Part shown: positions 6,654 through 15,013 of the stretch, piece by piece
How positions within the stretch are numbered: position 1 is the first letter of the stretch
Layout of the letters: the number at the start of each line of letters is the position of its first letter
Assembly: GCA_003644925.1 (NCBI GenBank)
Contig: QNDS01000009.1
Location: 1 to 32,411, forward strand
DNA from: Candidatus Fermentibacterota bacterium
GTDB lineage: Bacteria; Fermentibacterota; Fermentibacteria; Fermentibacterales; JCC-6
Reading direction: 5' to 3'
DNA length: 32,411 bases
The notes under the pieces: generated by a model
What the model was told of the DNA's origin: nothing
The model's database searches: none
Seen by the model: the letters and a program-made list of their open reading frames with translations, nothing else
Made by a program: the position numbers and the translations under genes

Positions 6654-8593
6654 TATTGATTCTCCTCAATCTTACTTTTAAATCTAGCTTTAGTTAGTTC
6701 TGTTAAAAGACCAGCAAAATCCTCGTCAGACAACTGCGCCGCTACATCTTTAAACGATGCCGATTTCTTGGGATTATTAGGCTTAGCTTGTTTCTTTACT
6801 TTTGATTGTGGATTGGTATCTTTGGTTTTCTTGTTGGTTTGACCTGTAGGTCTACCATTGGATGGTGAGCCCTTAGGTGCCTTCTGTGTTGGCTGCACGC
6901 CACCAGCGCCTTGTGCCTGCTGTTGCCATGGCGAGCCAATGATACCCAATGTACCGTCTTCCACAAGTGGCTTCTCTATCTCCATGTTTGCCAACTCCGT
7001 GTCATAGTTGAAACCCAGAATTTCGTGGGCAGTGTTGTAACTCAACATTCTTCTGTCCACTAGTTGTGATACAGTATTCATATATAGTATAATATCTTGT
7101 AGTATGTTCTCATCCCAACGTACCTTTGGAAACCTGTCAAAACCCATAGCTTCCGCAATTTGTTGGTACTCTCTATAAATCCATCTGGTGACCTGTCTTC
7201 TGGCATAATTAATTTCTTCCATCATGCCTTTAACGACCAGCTCAGCTTCTGGGGCGTTCAAGTCCCCTACCCCATCAATAAGCGCCCTAGTGATGGCTAA
7301 ACCACCGGTGATGTCGTCATTAACCTGTTCATATTTCTTTATGCCCAAGATGTTCTCAATCTCAGGTGACACAATCTTTTCAATGTTCAGGGTGTGATTC
7401 CACACAATGTCGAATGACTTACTAGGTGTGTTAAACAACTGAGATATAGCCTCTAGCTGCGGTTGTGTAGTTACGGGGTACTCATCATTACCAATAGTAA
7501 TTTTTAGTATATAGTTAGATATGCCATCTAACGTACTTAAATCAGCTTCACGTAATGACCGCTTGTATTCAATGGAATCAAACGCACGCGCGAATCTTGG
7601 CTTGGCGTAACGCTCATACGGCTGCTTCCTATAGGTAATAGAACCCACTAGTCTATAGTCTAGCTGATACTCTCCACCCTTTTCTGCAGCAGTCTTTAGA
7701 TCACTAGGTAGGGCTTTAATAAGTTCTTTCTCTTCTTCTGTTTGTTCGCCGGATGCTTTCTTCAAAAGTTCGGTTAACTCTGGGGGTGGGGTAAGCTTAA
7801 CAACAGTCTTGTTAAACATAAGGTTACCCTCAATAGTAACCAACTCAGGATTAAGAACGGTATAGTCTGCAGGTAAATGCCCCTTAGACCATATGTTCTT
7901 CTTTGCTGCTAACTCCACAGCTTCTATAGCTTCATCAGTTAGTCCCGCAGCCTTGGCTTTCTCAACGATGGCTGCCACTTCTTGCTGGTGCCTCTTAGAA
8001 AGTGTTCGACCAGTAGCTTTAGCGGGCTTTTTACCATTATTAATTTTTTGTCCGGGAATTGGTGAAAGATAGGATACACGTGGTTCATATTTAGCTAGTA
8101 CTTTATATGTGGTCACATGTCCCGTTCTGAAGAAATCTAGAAAAATCCATTCTAGCATTTCATCCATGTTAACATCGAATGCCCATACATCATAGAATTG
8201 TTTTATGTTTGGATCATCAATGTCATTCTCAAAGCCTTTGGCAGCTAGGTTTGCCAATGTGTTGATGGCCGCACCTACAATAGGCTCAGTATAATAGTAT
8301 TTGATGGCCCTCTTGTAAAGCTCCTGAGGACTTTCATCCATGACACTAGGTGTGATAAGATCCAAGGGGGACCTGTTCTGTATAGCATCCCTAGTGACTG
8401 TGGCGGCGGCGTCCCTGTATACCCTTGGTACGGCGCCTCCCTTACTAGGCTCTATGAAAGCCAACTCTACGTCCTTATTAGGATTTAGCAGGAACGTAGA
8501 TGTCCCTGAAGACTCATCAACATTTATGGATCTGATGCCAGCCTTAGGGTACTTTGTCTGTAAATCTTTTGTAATTTTATCTATGTCCGCCAT
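6653..8593 (-). CDS. Portal protein
   Basis: A 646-residue protein with the features expected of a tailed-phage portal, the dodecameric ring at the head vertex through which DNA is pumped. It is encoded after the terminase and before the protease. It contains an N-terminal helical region (ELYKRAIKYYYTEPIVGAAINTLANLA split across residues about 90-117) and a central wing. A Gln/Pro/Lys-rich disordered tail (residues about 550-625) precedes a short C-terminal helix. TAGGAG precedes ATG at 8593. I see no fused head-morphogenesis or ADP-ribosyltransferase domain. Identification rests on length, pattern and gene order rather than a short diagnostic motif. Confidence 0.75.
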   Translation of the reverse strand: MADIDKITKDLQTKYPKAGIRSINVDESSGTSTFLLNPNKDVELAFIEPSKGGAVPRVYRDAAATVTRDAIQNRSPLDLITPSVMDESPQELYKRAIKYYYTEPIVGAAINTLANLAAKGFENDIDDPNIKQFYDVWAFDVNMDEMLEWIFLDFFRTGHVTTYKVLAKYEPRVSYLSPIPGQKINNGKKPAKATGRTLSKRHQQEVAAIVEKAKAAGLTDEAIEAVELAAKKNIWSKGHLPADYTVLNPELVTIEGNLMFNKTVVKLTPPPELTELLKKASGEQTEEEKELIKALPSDLKTAAEKGGEYQLDYRLVGSITYRKQPYERYAKPRFARAFDSIEYKRSLREADLSTLDGISNYILKITIGNDEYPVTTQPQLEAISQLFNTPSKSFDIVWNHTLNIEKIVSPEIENILGIKKYEQVNDDITGGLAITRALIDGVGDLNAPEAELVVKGMMEEINYARRQVTRWIYREYQQIAEAMGFDRFPKVRWDENILQDIILYMNTVSQLVDRRMLSYNTAHEILGFNYDTELANMEIEKPLVEDGTLGIIGSPWQQQAQGAGGVQPTQKAPKGSPSNGRPTGQTNKKTKDTNPQSKVKKQAKPNNPKKSASFKDVAAQLSDEDFAGLLTELTKARFKSKIEENQ

Positions 8594-8602
8594 TTAAAAC
8601 TC

Positions 8603-8770
8603 CTATAAGATGAACTCCGTATTAGGTGTGCCAGAAACTGTTGTGGCCACTGTGGGTTCAACAATTCGGTAGTCCTGGCGACCATTGGTGTACCTATCCG
8701 TGGTTCCAGATACAACTGCTGGTTCCACAGAACGTCTTAACGTAATGTCTACATCGTAACGTCTAACCAT
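8603..8770 (-). CDS. Small 55-residue hypothetical protein
   Basis: ATG at 8770 follows AAAGGAGA by 6 nt and opens a 55-codon frame ending 9 nt before the portal start. The product begins MVRRYDVDITLRRSVEP and contains two related stretches, VEPAVVSGTT and VEPTVATTVSGTP. It has no Cys or membrane segment. The good ribosome site and tight spacing make it likely to be real. Function is unknown; its position beside the portal gene allows a minor virion role. Confidence 0.65.
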   Translation of the reverse strand: MVRRYDVDITLRRSVEPAVVSGTTDRYTNGRQDYRIVEPTVATTVSGTPNTEFIL

Positions 8771-8782
8771 ATCGTTTCTCCT

Positions 8783-9793
8783 TTAAAATGGAACCATTAG
8801 CGTTCCACCATATGATGTCTTACTATCTGAATCTACCCCGAATGCAGGGCCTAAGAATATATTCTCTACAACTGGCAAGAATTTACCTATGTTATAGGAC
8901 ACTGGTACAAACGTGGCCACAAACTTATCAGTAGTGCCCCCCATACCAATATTAACAAAACGCCAATCCATATCTATTTTTGTTGTACCATAAGACCAAA
9001 AACTAACATCTAGTTGTGGGGCAAAAAACTCATTAGTAAGAGCACCGCCCAAACCAATACGCGGATTGAACATCCAACTCTTTTTCGTTATTGGTGTTCT
9101 TGCGTATTCAAAACTATTTATTTTTACGGGAAACTTTTCTCCATAAACATAATTACCTCTTTTGTCCTTAGTAGGCATTGTGGGGCTTTCTACCGCCATA
9201 GATACTGTCACGCCGCCCTTGTTATAATCCCCGTCAGGGCTTTGTGTGTGTACAATATCAAAATAGAAATCCAGTGGAGCAGGTGTGTACACGTAACGGT
9301 CTTTGAGCTTCGGCATGTTAGGACTAACATACATATTACCAGCAGGTATCATCCTACCATTGGCCGCAGGACGGTCAGCGGGTACTATTTCTAACTCTTT
9401 TCTAGGATCATCAGCCGGTGCTTTAAATCGCTGAATACTGTCCGCCTCTACCTCAATAATTTTGGACTCAAGCCGCCCTACAACACGGCCCAACTCAGAT
9501 ATCTGGCCGCCCTGTTCTTTTATTAACTCTTTTGCTGCCTCAAGTGCACGGCTATCTGTTTCAGCCATCTTTTCTTGTAGTTCTTGGAACTGTGCTTTGT
9601 TAGCCACGACTTGGGCATGCATTATGTCAGCAGCTATACGTGAAATTTGTGTTTCGGTAATAGCTGGTACTGATGTCTTGTTTAGCCAACGGTCTATACC
9701 ATCACCAATTGCGTTTACTTGTACCCACAAGAACCCAGCAATTGCTACGGCCGCAATGATCTTCGTTATATCCCATATGCTAATTTTTTCCAT
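8783..9793 (-). CDS. Membrane-anchored coiled-coil protein with beta-rich C-terminus
   Basis: A 336-residue protein. Residues 8-26 (TKIIAAVAIAGFLWVQVNA) form a single N-terminal membrane anchor without a signal-peptidase-like site. Residues about 50-125 are coiled coil (QFQELQEKMAETDSRALEAA...). The rest is strand-rich and ends YGGTLMVPF, with alternating hydrophobic residues and a terminal Phe, as in outer-membrane beta-barrel strands. ATG at 9793 directly follows the upstream stop (TAAATG), so translation is probably coupled. An envelope-spanning or spanin-like role, or an unusual virion protein, are possibilities. I do not recognise the family. Confidence 0.65.
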   Translation of the reverse strand: MEKISIWDITKIIAAVAIAGFLWVQVNAIGDGIDRWLNKTSVPAITETQISRIAADIMHAQVVANKAQFQELQEKMAETDSRALEAAKELIKEQGGQISELGRVVGRLESKIIEVEADSIQRFKAPADDPRKELEIVPADRPAANGRMIPAGNMYVSPNMPKLKDRYVYTPAPLDFYFDIVHTQSPDGDYNKGGVTVSMAVESPTMPTKDKRGNYVYGEKFPVKINSFEYARTPITKKSWMFNPRIGLGGALTNEFFAPQLDVSFWSYGTTKIDMDWRFVNIGMGGTTDKFVATFVPVSYNIGKFLPVVENIFLGPAFGVDSDSKTSYGGTLMVPF

Positions 9794-10078
9794 TTATTTA
9801 TCTGTATCTAACGTCTCGAAATTTTCTGCTTCTTCGGTCACTCTGGATCTTGTGAGTATTCTACTAGTAGCTAGGGTTATGAAACCACCACCCAAAAAAC
9901 CCAACCCCACTGTGGGGGTAATCCATGGTTGACCGGATGTTAAACCTTCGGTGAACATACCATAAATTATAGGTACGTACAACAAAAGAAGCCATTGAAA
10001 CTTCATCGAAGCTACATTTCTAAGAATCTTTTGAATCCATAAATCCCAAAAAGTGCAATCAAATACACTTAATTTCAT
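9794..10078 (-). CDS. Small two-segment membrane protein, holin-like topology
   Basis: A 94-residue protein with membrane segments near residues 27-43 (FQWLLLLYVPIIYGMF) and 54-71 (PTVGLGFLGGGFITLATS) and a charged C-terminal tail. AGGAGG lies 6 nt before ATG at 10078. It is immediately followed by the membrane-anchored coiled-coil gene, so the pair may act together at the envelope. Two short membrane spans with a charged tail match class II holins in outline, but many phage membrane proteins look like this, and no endolysin is adjacent. Confidence 0.6.
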   Translation of the reverse strand: MKLSVFDCTFWDLWIQKILRNVASMKFQWLLLLYVPIIYGMFTEGLTSGQPWITPTVGLGFLGGGFITLATSRILTRSRVTEEAENFETLDTDK

Positions 10079-10127
10079 AGCTTCCTCCTATAATTAGAAA
10101 CCACTCCTATAAGATATAGAGGTTAGA

Positions 10128-11870
10128 TTATTTAACTTTCTTTTGTAATAGTGCTGCTCCCGCGCTATACGTTATTTTAGCTGTCGACGGGCCAGCGTTG
10201 GTTAGGGTTCCCCAACTTGCACCGGGTGCTCTCAAACGTATCATACCACTTTCATTATGTAGTATCGGCTCGTCGTCAATTTCTAACTCTTTTTCTATTA
10301 GTCTTACACCGTGGGCTGCTAAGATTAACGCGGAATATAAATCCTTGTTGGCACCCTTGGTAGGTGTATCAAAATGTAGTAAGCCGCTAGCGGTTTGTGT
10401 TACAACAATGTTCAACATCTGTGATTTCAATGTCATTACATTAGAATAAGCTCTGGCCTCTAAATCTACAGTAGACCTAATGGGCGTTTCAGGAAACAAT
10501 AGCTTCTTGTCTTCCAGCAGTGACAGTGTGGCGAAGTTGGCATCTGAAATCCATGCTGGATTGAAAACCACCATCTCTAATATATGTCTGCCTTTGAAAT
10601 GAGCGTGGTCGTCATTTCCTCTGTCAATTATAGGCTCCACCCCTCCGTACCCTTCTTCTAGAAGGTCACAAACGGCTTTACCACCACCACCTTTGTCCAT
10701 GAATATACGAACAACATTATAATGCTCACACAGCGCCTGTACCACTTTAGTCAGCCCCTGTGTAGTTTGTTTCTTAACTTCCATTACATTAGCTATACGG
10801 TGTGTGGTAGCACCCATACGTATAATAACTACACCACAACTGGCTGCGCCGCCTTGGTTGGGGTCAATACCTATAACATAGGTACCCTCTTTAGCGCCTC
10901 TCATTTCCAAATTAAAGCCACTATTTAATGTGCAGTCATCTATTAGGGAAGCTTTGAAAAAACCCTCAGAATCGGATATCATGGCCGCCTCGTACTCCAT
11001 ACTGAACTCGTGGTGAGACATGATACGCTTGGCTTCTTTAATGTTGTTTAGATCCAAAAAACCTATTGGTAGGTCCCAGTAAGGTACTTGCCAAACAGCA
11101 TACTGGCTGTCCTTACCTTCGTTTGCATCTTTATTTACCATATACCAATGGTCCTTCATGCGACGCCACATGTGGTTGAACTTGTAGTAACCAGAAGAAG
11201 TCATAACCATCTTGTTGACTGTCTCCTCCTCAAAATCACTCTCTATGGCCAAGCCCAACTCTATCAGTTTATCTTGGCGCTCTAGTCTGCGCACACGCTC
11301 CATTGGTTTCATACCAGTAGCCCCCATAGGACGAACAACCATGTCCAAAGTAATGTCTGGTACTTGGGCTAGCTCGTCTACAAGTATTAAATAAAAACGG
11401 GAGCCACGGATCTTATTACCGTCACCTAATGGCAACGCCTCAATATAAGAACCAAGTCCCCCGGCTACTGACTTAAATTTTAAATAACAGGTATCAGAAC
11501 CTCTTGTGGGTCTCTTCTCACACGCCTCTCTTAAGAGGGGTGATTGTGCGTACAACTTTTCCACCTCAGCAAATATCATTTTTGACTGGCGAAAAACTGG
11601 GGCAATTAAGCCCACGCGGTAACCCGGATACAACATACAGCTAAGGACGGCTAGCGTACCTAGTAAAAACGTCTTACCAAAACCACGACCACACACCCCT
11701 ATAACATAATTCTTGAACCACATGTCTTCAAACACTAAACGCTGGATTGGAGCTAAGTCCACACCCAGCAACTCATATGCTGCTATACACGGATTCTGTC
11801 TATAAAATGCTATTAACTCTTTGCCCTGAGAAATCACAACTTCAAGATGCTTACTTTCCTTCTGCTTCAA
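10128..11870 (-). CDS. terL: Terminase large subunit
   Basis: A 580-residue DNA-packaging motor. The N-terminal ATPase has Walker A GRGFGKT (residues 61-67) and Walker B LILVDE (161-166), with the catalytic Glu166. The C-terminal nuclease begins YVIGIDPNQGG (Asp336), with a second acidic site at FMDKGG (Asp392) and a late Asp in KDLYSALILAAHG. It starts with TTG at 11870, GGAGG 7 nt upstream; the next Met is residue 50, inside the domain, so TTG is the credible start. It lies 2 nt after the probable small subunit and upstream of the portal. It cuts concatemeric DNA and pumps it into the prohead. Confidence 0.93.
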   Translation of the reverse strand: MKQKESKHLEVVISQGKELIAFYRQNPCIAAYELLGVDLAPIQRLVFEDMWFKNYVIGVCGRGFGKTFLLGTLAVLSCMLYPGYRVGLIAPVFRQSKMIFAEVEKLYAQSPLLREACEKRPTRGSDTCYLKFKSVAGGLGSYIEALPLGDGNKIRGSRFYLILVDELAQVPDITLDMVVRPMGATGMKPMERVRRLERQDKLIELGLAIESDFEEETVNKMVMTSSGYYKFNHMWRRMKDHWYMVNKDANEGKDSQYAVWQVPYWDLPIGFLDLNNIKEAKRIMSHHEFSMEYEAAMISDSEGFFKASLIDDCTLNSGFNLEMRGAKEGTYVIGIDPNQGGAASCGVVIIRMGATTHRIANVMEVKKQTTQGLTKVVQALCEHYNVVRIFMDKGGGGKAVCDLLEEGYGGVEPIIDRGNDDHAHFKGRHILEMVVFNPAWISDANFATLSLLEDKKLLFPETPIRSTVDLEARAYSNVMTLKSQMLNIVVTQTASGLLHFDTPTKGANKDLYSALILAAHGVRLIEKELEIDDEPILHNESGMIRLRAPGASWGTLTNAGPSTAKITYSAGAALLQKKVK

Positions 11871-11872
11871 GT

Positions 11873-12403
11873 TTAGTCCTCCCTATCGTCTTCTTCTACG
11901 TCGATGTCCTCACTATTTCCTTTGTAACCCTCTCTCTTAGCAATCATTTTATCTTGCTCGACCTTCTTTTTACGAAGGGTTTCCATTTGCTCTATTTTCT
12001 TAGCGTCATCAAAAGCCATGGCTAGGTTAACAATTGAGAACCCCTTGTATTCATTGGGGTCGATTCTATCCTTACGACGTACTGACAATCCTTCTTTTAT
12101 TTTATCATTTTGCTTTCTAATCTTTTCTATGGCATTAGATATATCTTGTATACCATCATCCTGTCCCTTAGCTGATTTTAAAAGACGGATCTCAAGAACC
12201 CTGTTCTTGGCTAAATCCATAATATCGTCCATATCACCAGACGACAAATCATCAGTTTCAAAATCCTGTAGATAAATGCCCACAAGATCATTATATATCC
12301 TTAATTCGTCTTCCTCAAAGATTTCATGCATGGGCATGACCTCTTTAATCATCTTCTTTACTGTGGGAGGATTCTTGGGCCTCCCCCTACCTTTTGCTGG
12401 CAT
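11873..12403 (-). CDS. Probable terminase small subunit
   Basis: A 176-residue highly charged helical protein. It opens with a basic stretch (MPAKGRGRPKNPPTVKKMIK). A helical region follows (FEEDELRIYNDLVGIYLQDF, then MDDIMDLAKNRVLEIRLL), and the C-terminus is acidic (DIDVEEDDRED). Position directly before terL, with a 2-nt gap, and the basic N-terminus plus helical core fit a DNA-recognising small terminase subunit. ATG at 12403 overlaps the upstream stop (TAATG) with GGAGG 7 nt before. The NUMOD3-type gene just upstream is a competing candidate for DNA recognition. Confidence 0.6.
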   Translation of the reverse strand: MPAKGRGRPKNPPTVKKMIKEVMPMHEIFEEDELRIYNDLVGIYLQDFETDDLSSGDMDDIMDLAKNRVLEIRLLKSAKGQDDGIQDISNAIEKIRKQNDKIKEGLSVRRKDRIDPNEYKGFSIVNLAMAFDDAKKIEQMETLRKKKVEQDKMIAKREGYKGNSEDIDVEEDDRED

Positions 12404-12843
12404 TAGGTATCCTCCAAGGTGTCGTAAAACTCGGACGGGTCTAGCCCGTTATTCTGACAGTGTTCTTTAAAGATAAGTATAAGTTCTGGTGTCAGGTTGT
12501 GACTAAAATACTCTATGTTCTGACCACATGTTATTTCTATTCTACGTGAATTACGCATCGACTTGTCAGTCATAACATCTTCAAGCATGTTAAGCTCTTC
12601 TCTCGTTGCTTCTATCCACTCATCTATACACGCATCCTCAAATCTACCATAACTACAAGAGATTTCGTCTGACAAAGGATTCATTCTCTTGAAATAGCCA
12701 ATCAAAGCTCTTGATATCTTGTCTCGTGTCTCTGGTTTATGCCGTTGTCCCATCTTTGACATGCTTATAGCACGCTTGCTTTCTTCGCTTAGCTTAAATC
12801 CTATAGGTCTTCCTCTTCTACCACCACCCGTCTTCTTAGGCAT
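12403..12843 (-). CDS. NUMOD3-type DNA-binding protein of the terminase locus
   Basis: A 146-residue protein whose first 50 residues carry two tandem NUMOD3-like motifs: KLSEESKRAISMSKMGQ and KPETRDKISRALIGY. In known proteins these are short DNA-binding repeats attached to homing nucleases. No GIY-YIG or HNH catalytic core is present. The remainder (about residues 60-146) is an acidic helical domain I do not recognise. GAGGAGG lies 7 nt before ATG at 12843, inside the end of the upstream gene. The next gene begins in its stop codon. Position suggests it assists packaging, or is a domesticated remnant of a homing nuclease. Confidence 0.65.
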   Translation of the reverse strand: MPKKTGGGRRGRPIGFKLSEESKRAISMSKMGQRHKPETRDKISRALIGYFKRMNPLSDEISCSYGRFEDACIDEWIEATREELNMLEDVMTDKSMRNSRRIEITCGQNIEYFSHNLTPELILIFKEHCQNNGLDPSEFYDTLEDT

Positions 12844-13174
12844 CTTGAACCTCCTCTAGGATAACAAATTTATGGCACTCAGGACAAATTAAACCATATG
12901 TATTTACATTCCCTCTGTGAATATAATCACAGTCTGGGCACTTGTAATAAGCTGCCCTAGCTTCTCGTTTAGGTTTAGAGAAAGTAAAAGGCATGTTCAT
13001 GTGATTATCAACATGTCTACTTTCTCTGTGTATTCTCTCGTTGTGGTTGGTTACACCGCCCTCCGGTTCATAACGTCTGCCAGTAGCACCGGGGGTTAGT
13101 TCTCCAAAATCACTCTTTGTGTTCTTTACTTTCTTAGCTGCGTCTCGCGCAATTGCATCAATATTAGTTGTCAT
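12836..13174 (-). CDS. Zinc-ribbon hypothetical protein
   Basis: A 112-residue protein. The N-terminal 60 residues look disordered (GATGRRYEPEGG...). The C-terminal part has a clear zinc ribbon: YKCPDCDYIHRG followed by GLICPECHKF, two CxxC knuckles 16 residues apart. Zinc ribbons of this type bind nucleic acid or serve as protein contacts. It starts 2 nt after the HD protein stop, with only a weak AGGCGA site, so coupling is likely. It overlaps the NUMOD3 gene by 8 nt. Confidence 0.7.
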   Translation of the reverse strand: MTTNIDAIARDAAKKVKNTKSDFGELTPGATGRRYEPEGGVTNHNERIHRESRHVDNHMNMPFTFSKPKREARAAYYKCPDCDYIHRGNVNTYGLICPECHKFVILEEVQDA

Positions 13175-13176
13175 AA

Positions 13177-13737
13177 CTATCGCCTGATGTCCACCTCAAT
13201 ACAGCGTTTACTGGCAGTATAATCTGATAGATATACACAAAGTTCCATAGGAGTATACTTAGCTAGTGGTTTCTTCCACTTACCCGTACTCCAAGGTCCG
13301 TAGTGATAGCCCACACAATCTCTGATAACCTTAAAAGCATCGTCATCTAAAATCATGGTGACTTCCTGCACCTCTTCGACTAGTTGTGCAGCCAAGTCAG
13401 GGTGATTCCTTGTGGTATGCCCGGTTCTAGTCAACCCCTGCTTACGCAGATCATGAATTACGCAACCAGCTATGATCTCATCACGTTTGTCTTCACAATT
13501 CAGTGCTCTACATAGCTCATAGGCCACAGTAAACACTTTTTTGGTATGTAGCATAGTACCGTCTGGGCCTAGCTCTGATATAGGATGATACTTACCACTG
13601 GAACTAGCAGGGCAATCTGTAAAAAAGTAATCTGGCGCTTGTATAAGACAAAGCCGCGTAAATTCCCTAATACGCTCATCGTAAATTCTAATTAATTCTT
13701 CGTGGAAAATCTTTTCCCTTTCCTCATTTGAAACCAT
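13177..13737 (-). CDS. HD-domain phosphohydrolase
   Basis: A 186-residue protein with the metal-binding pattern of the HD superfamily: MLHTKKVF (His64), VIHDLRK (His95-Asp96), histidines in GHTTRNHPD (107, 112), VGYHYGPW (His145) and YLSDYTAS (Asp172). HD enzymes cleave phosphoester bonds in nucleotides or nucleic acids; the substrate here is unknown. The HTKKV to YHYGPW arrangement is one I associate with small phage and clostridial HD proteins. It is distinct from the RelA/SpoT-like HD protein at 25983-26537. TAGGAG lies 8 nt before ATG at 13737. A nucleotide-pool role would fit the nearby dNMP kinase. Confidence 0.8.
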   Translation of the reverse strand: MVSNEEREKIFHEELIRIYDERIREFTRLCLIQAPDYFFTDCPASSSGKYHPISELGPDGTMLHTKKVFTVAYELCRALNCEDKRDEIIAGCVIHDLRKQGLTRTGHTTRNHPDLAAQLVEEVQEVTMILDDDAFKVIRDCVGYHYGPWSTGKWKKPLAKYTPMELCVYLSDYTASKRCIEVDIRR

Positions 13738-13752
13738 TTAAATCTCCTATCC

Positions 13753-14016
13753 TTAACCTATTGGCGGTCTTTCATCAGGGCCCTCAGTCATGTCAAACCC
13801 TTTTAAAGTGATACTATCACTATCAAGCCTTACTTGTTCTACTCTAGTAGAATTATGCTTGGGATTGTATCCCGCTTGTGGGTAAGTCCCACCTCTGTAA
13901 CGCCGGGGTTGTTGTGAATAATCCATCCACTTTAAACTGTCATCTCTCGCCAAAGTCGCGCCTTCTTCATACTTAATCCAGTAGGGCTTTCTAAAAGCTT
14001 CCATTGCAATAGGCAT
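13753..14016 (-). CDS. Hypothetical protein, 87 residues
   Basis: A small Tyr-, Arg- and Gly-rich protein (MPIAMEAFRKPYWIKYEEG...; RRYRGGTYPQAGYNPKH) with no membrane segment or Cys pair. AAAGGAG lies 8 nt before ATG at 14016, the spacing to both neighbours is short, and codon usage looks like theirs. I do not recognise the family. The central Arg/Gly/Tyr patch could bind nucleic acid, but that is speculative. Confidence 0.6.
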   Translation of the reverse strand: MPIAMEAFRKPYWIKYEEGATLARDDSLKWMDYSQQPRRYRGGTYPQAGYNPKHNSTRVEQVRLDSDSITLKGFDMTEGPDERPPIG

Positions 14017-14028
14017 TAGGCTACTCCT

Positions 14029-14391
14029 TTATTTTTTAGCTTTTTTCTTCTTGTCGTCTTTTTTCTTTTTCTTAGGATCTTCCTCTTCGTCCTCGTCTTT
14101 CTTCTTCATGAAAGGATTCACGCCCTTCTTAGCCGCAAACTCTTCGTAAGCCTCTTCTTGCCCTTCCCAAATATCTTCTTCGGCCGCTTGCGATTTCATG
14201 AACCCCATAAGATCCATTGCGAATGCTGGGACGCCAGAGCCTTCCCATTCATAAGAAATACTCATGTATTCTTTGTCACTAATCTTAGCAACCATACGCG
14301 CTGAGTTGTAACCATCCTTGGACTTAGAAATATTAGTATACATTACTGTGTCCGGGGCCACACTCACTGTGAAGTCTTTGCTCTTTGCCAT
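14029..14391 (-). CDS. Hypothetical protein with Lys/Glu-rich tail
   Basis: A 120-residue protein: a folded-looking part (residues 1-85, strands and helices such as KISDKEYMSISYEWEGSG) followed by a strongly charged tail of DEDEEE and KKKKKDDKKKK runs. The start is ATG at 14391: AAAGGAG lies 10 nt upstream. A TTG at 14400 in the same frame is only 2 nt from that site and was rejected. It begins 1 nt after the dNMP kinase stop. The tail is typical of DNA-associated phage proteins; function unknown. Confidence 0.65.
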   Translation of the reverse strand: MAKSKDFTVSVAPDTVMYTNISKSKDGYNSARMVAKISDKEYMSISYEWEGSGVPAFAMDLMGFMKSQAAEEDIWEGQEEAYEEFAAKKGVNPFMKKKDEDEEEDPKKKKKDDKKKKAKK

Positions 14392-14392
14392 C

Positions 14393-15013
14393 TTAGTCAA
14401 TCTCCTTTAATTTCATATTGTGTAAATCTGCTATCCATGGGACAAGTATTTTAGCTTGCCCTCTTAAATCATCTTTCGTACCTTCATTCCTTACATCGAA
14501 ATCAATCTCGAAATCAACCTTATCCAACGATATCTCAGAAATATGGTTAGGTTGTTGAGCCGCTCCTTCAATAGGCCGTGACACTCTTAGTACCACGCCT
14601 CCCCTATCTATGATTGGATAAACTTCATTTGCGTGCCTACAATCTGTAATGATGACATTATCATAACCCTTGTCTTCTATTACATTAAACAAAGCTTTAA
14701 CCCAATAGTTTATGTCCTTATCCCTAAAGAACTGTCCGTAGTCCTGTAGAAATTCGCGTGGGGACCAATAATCCGCTGGGTTAGACGAAATTCCCAGACC
14801 GTCCTTAGGATACCTAAGATCCGGTACCTCTTTTAAGTCTCCCCACAACTGCTCGTAACTAAGATCAAAGTCTCTTTGAACACGTTTCTTAAGCTCTAAT
14901 GCATATGCAATCATTACGTATGTGTTGTTCTTCTGTGCATTGAACTCTTCTCCCAAGTAGGACGCTAGTGTGTCCTTACCTGCTCGGGCCTTTCCTATAA
15001 TTCCTATAATCAT
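14393..15013 (-). CDS. Deoxynucleoside monophosphate kinase
   Basis: A 206-residue P-loop kinase. The N-terminus MIIGIIGKARAGKDTLASYL carries the GxxxxGKDT nucleotide loop characteristic of the T4 gp1-type dNMP kinase family. Later segments WSPREFLQDYG, NVIITDCRHANE (Walker B-like) and VLRVSRP match the family's core order. It would phosphorylate dNMPs to dNDPs in the host cytoplasm to supply phage DNA synthesis. Length (about 200) is near normal. ATG at 15013 overlaps the upstream stop (TAATG), indicating coupled translation. Confidence 0.88.
   Translation of the reverse strand: MIIGIIGKARAGKDTLASYLGEEFNAQKNNTYVMIAYALELKKRVQRDFDLSYEQLWGDLKEVPDLRYPKDGLGISSNPADYWSPREFLQDYGQFFRDKDINYWVKALFNVIEDKGYDNVIITDCRHANEVYPIIDRGGVVLRVSRPIEGAAQQPNHISEISLDKVDFEIDFDVRNEGTKDDLRGQAKILVPWIADLHNMKLKEID

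Noticed and set aside
7112-7140. Promoter at an internal TTGACA
   Set aside because: TTGACA occurs within the portal gene on the minus strand, but no -10-like hexamer lies 16-18 nt downstream.
9462-9932. 156-codon plus-strand frame
   Set aside because: It lies opposite the coiled-coil membrane protein and its neighbour, is Ser/Cys/Pro-rich, has no ribosome site and crosses a gene junction; a shadow of the minus-strand genes.
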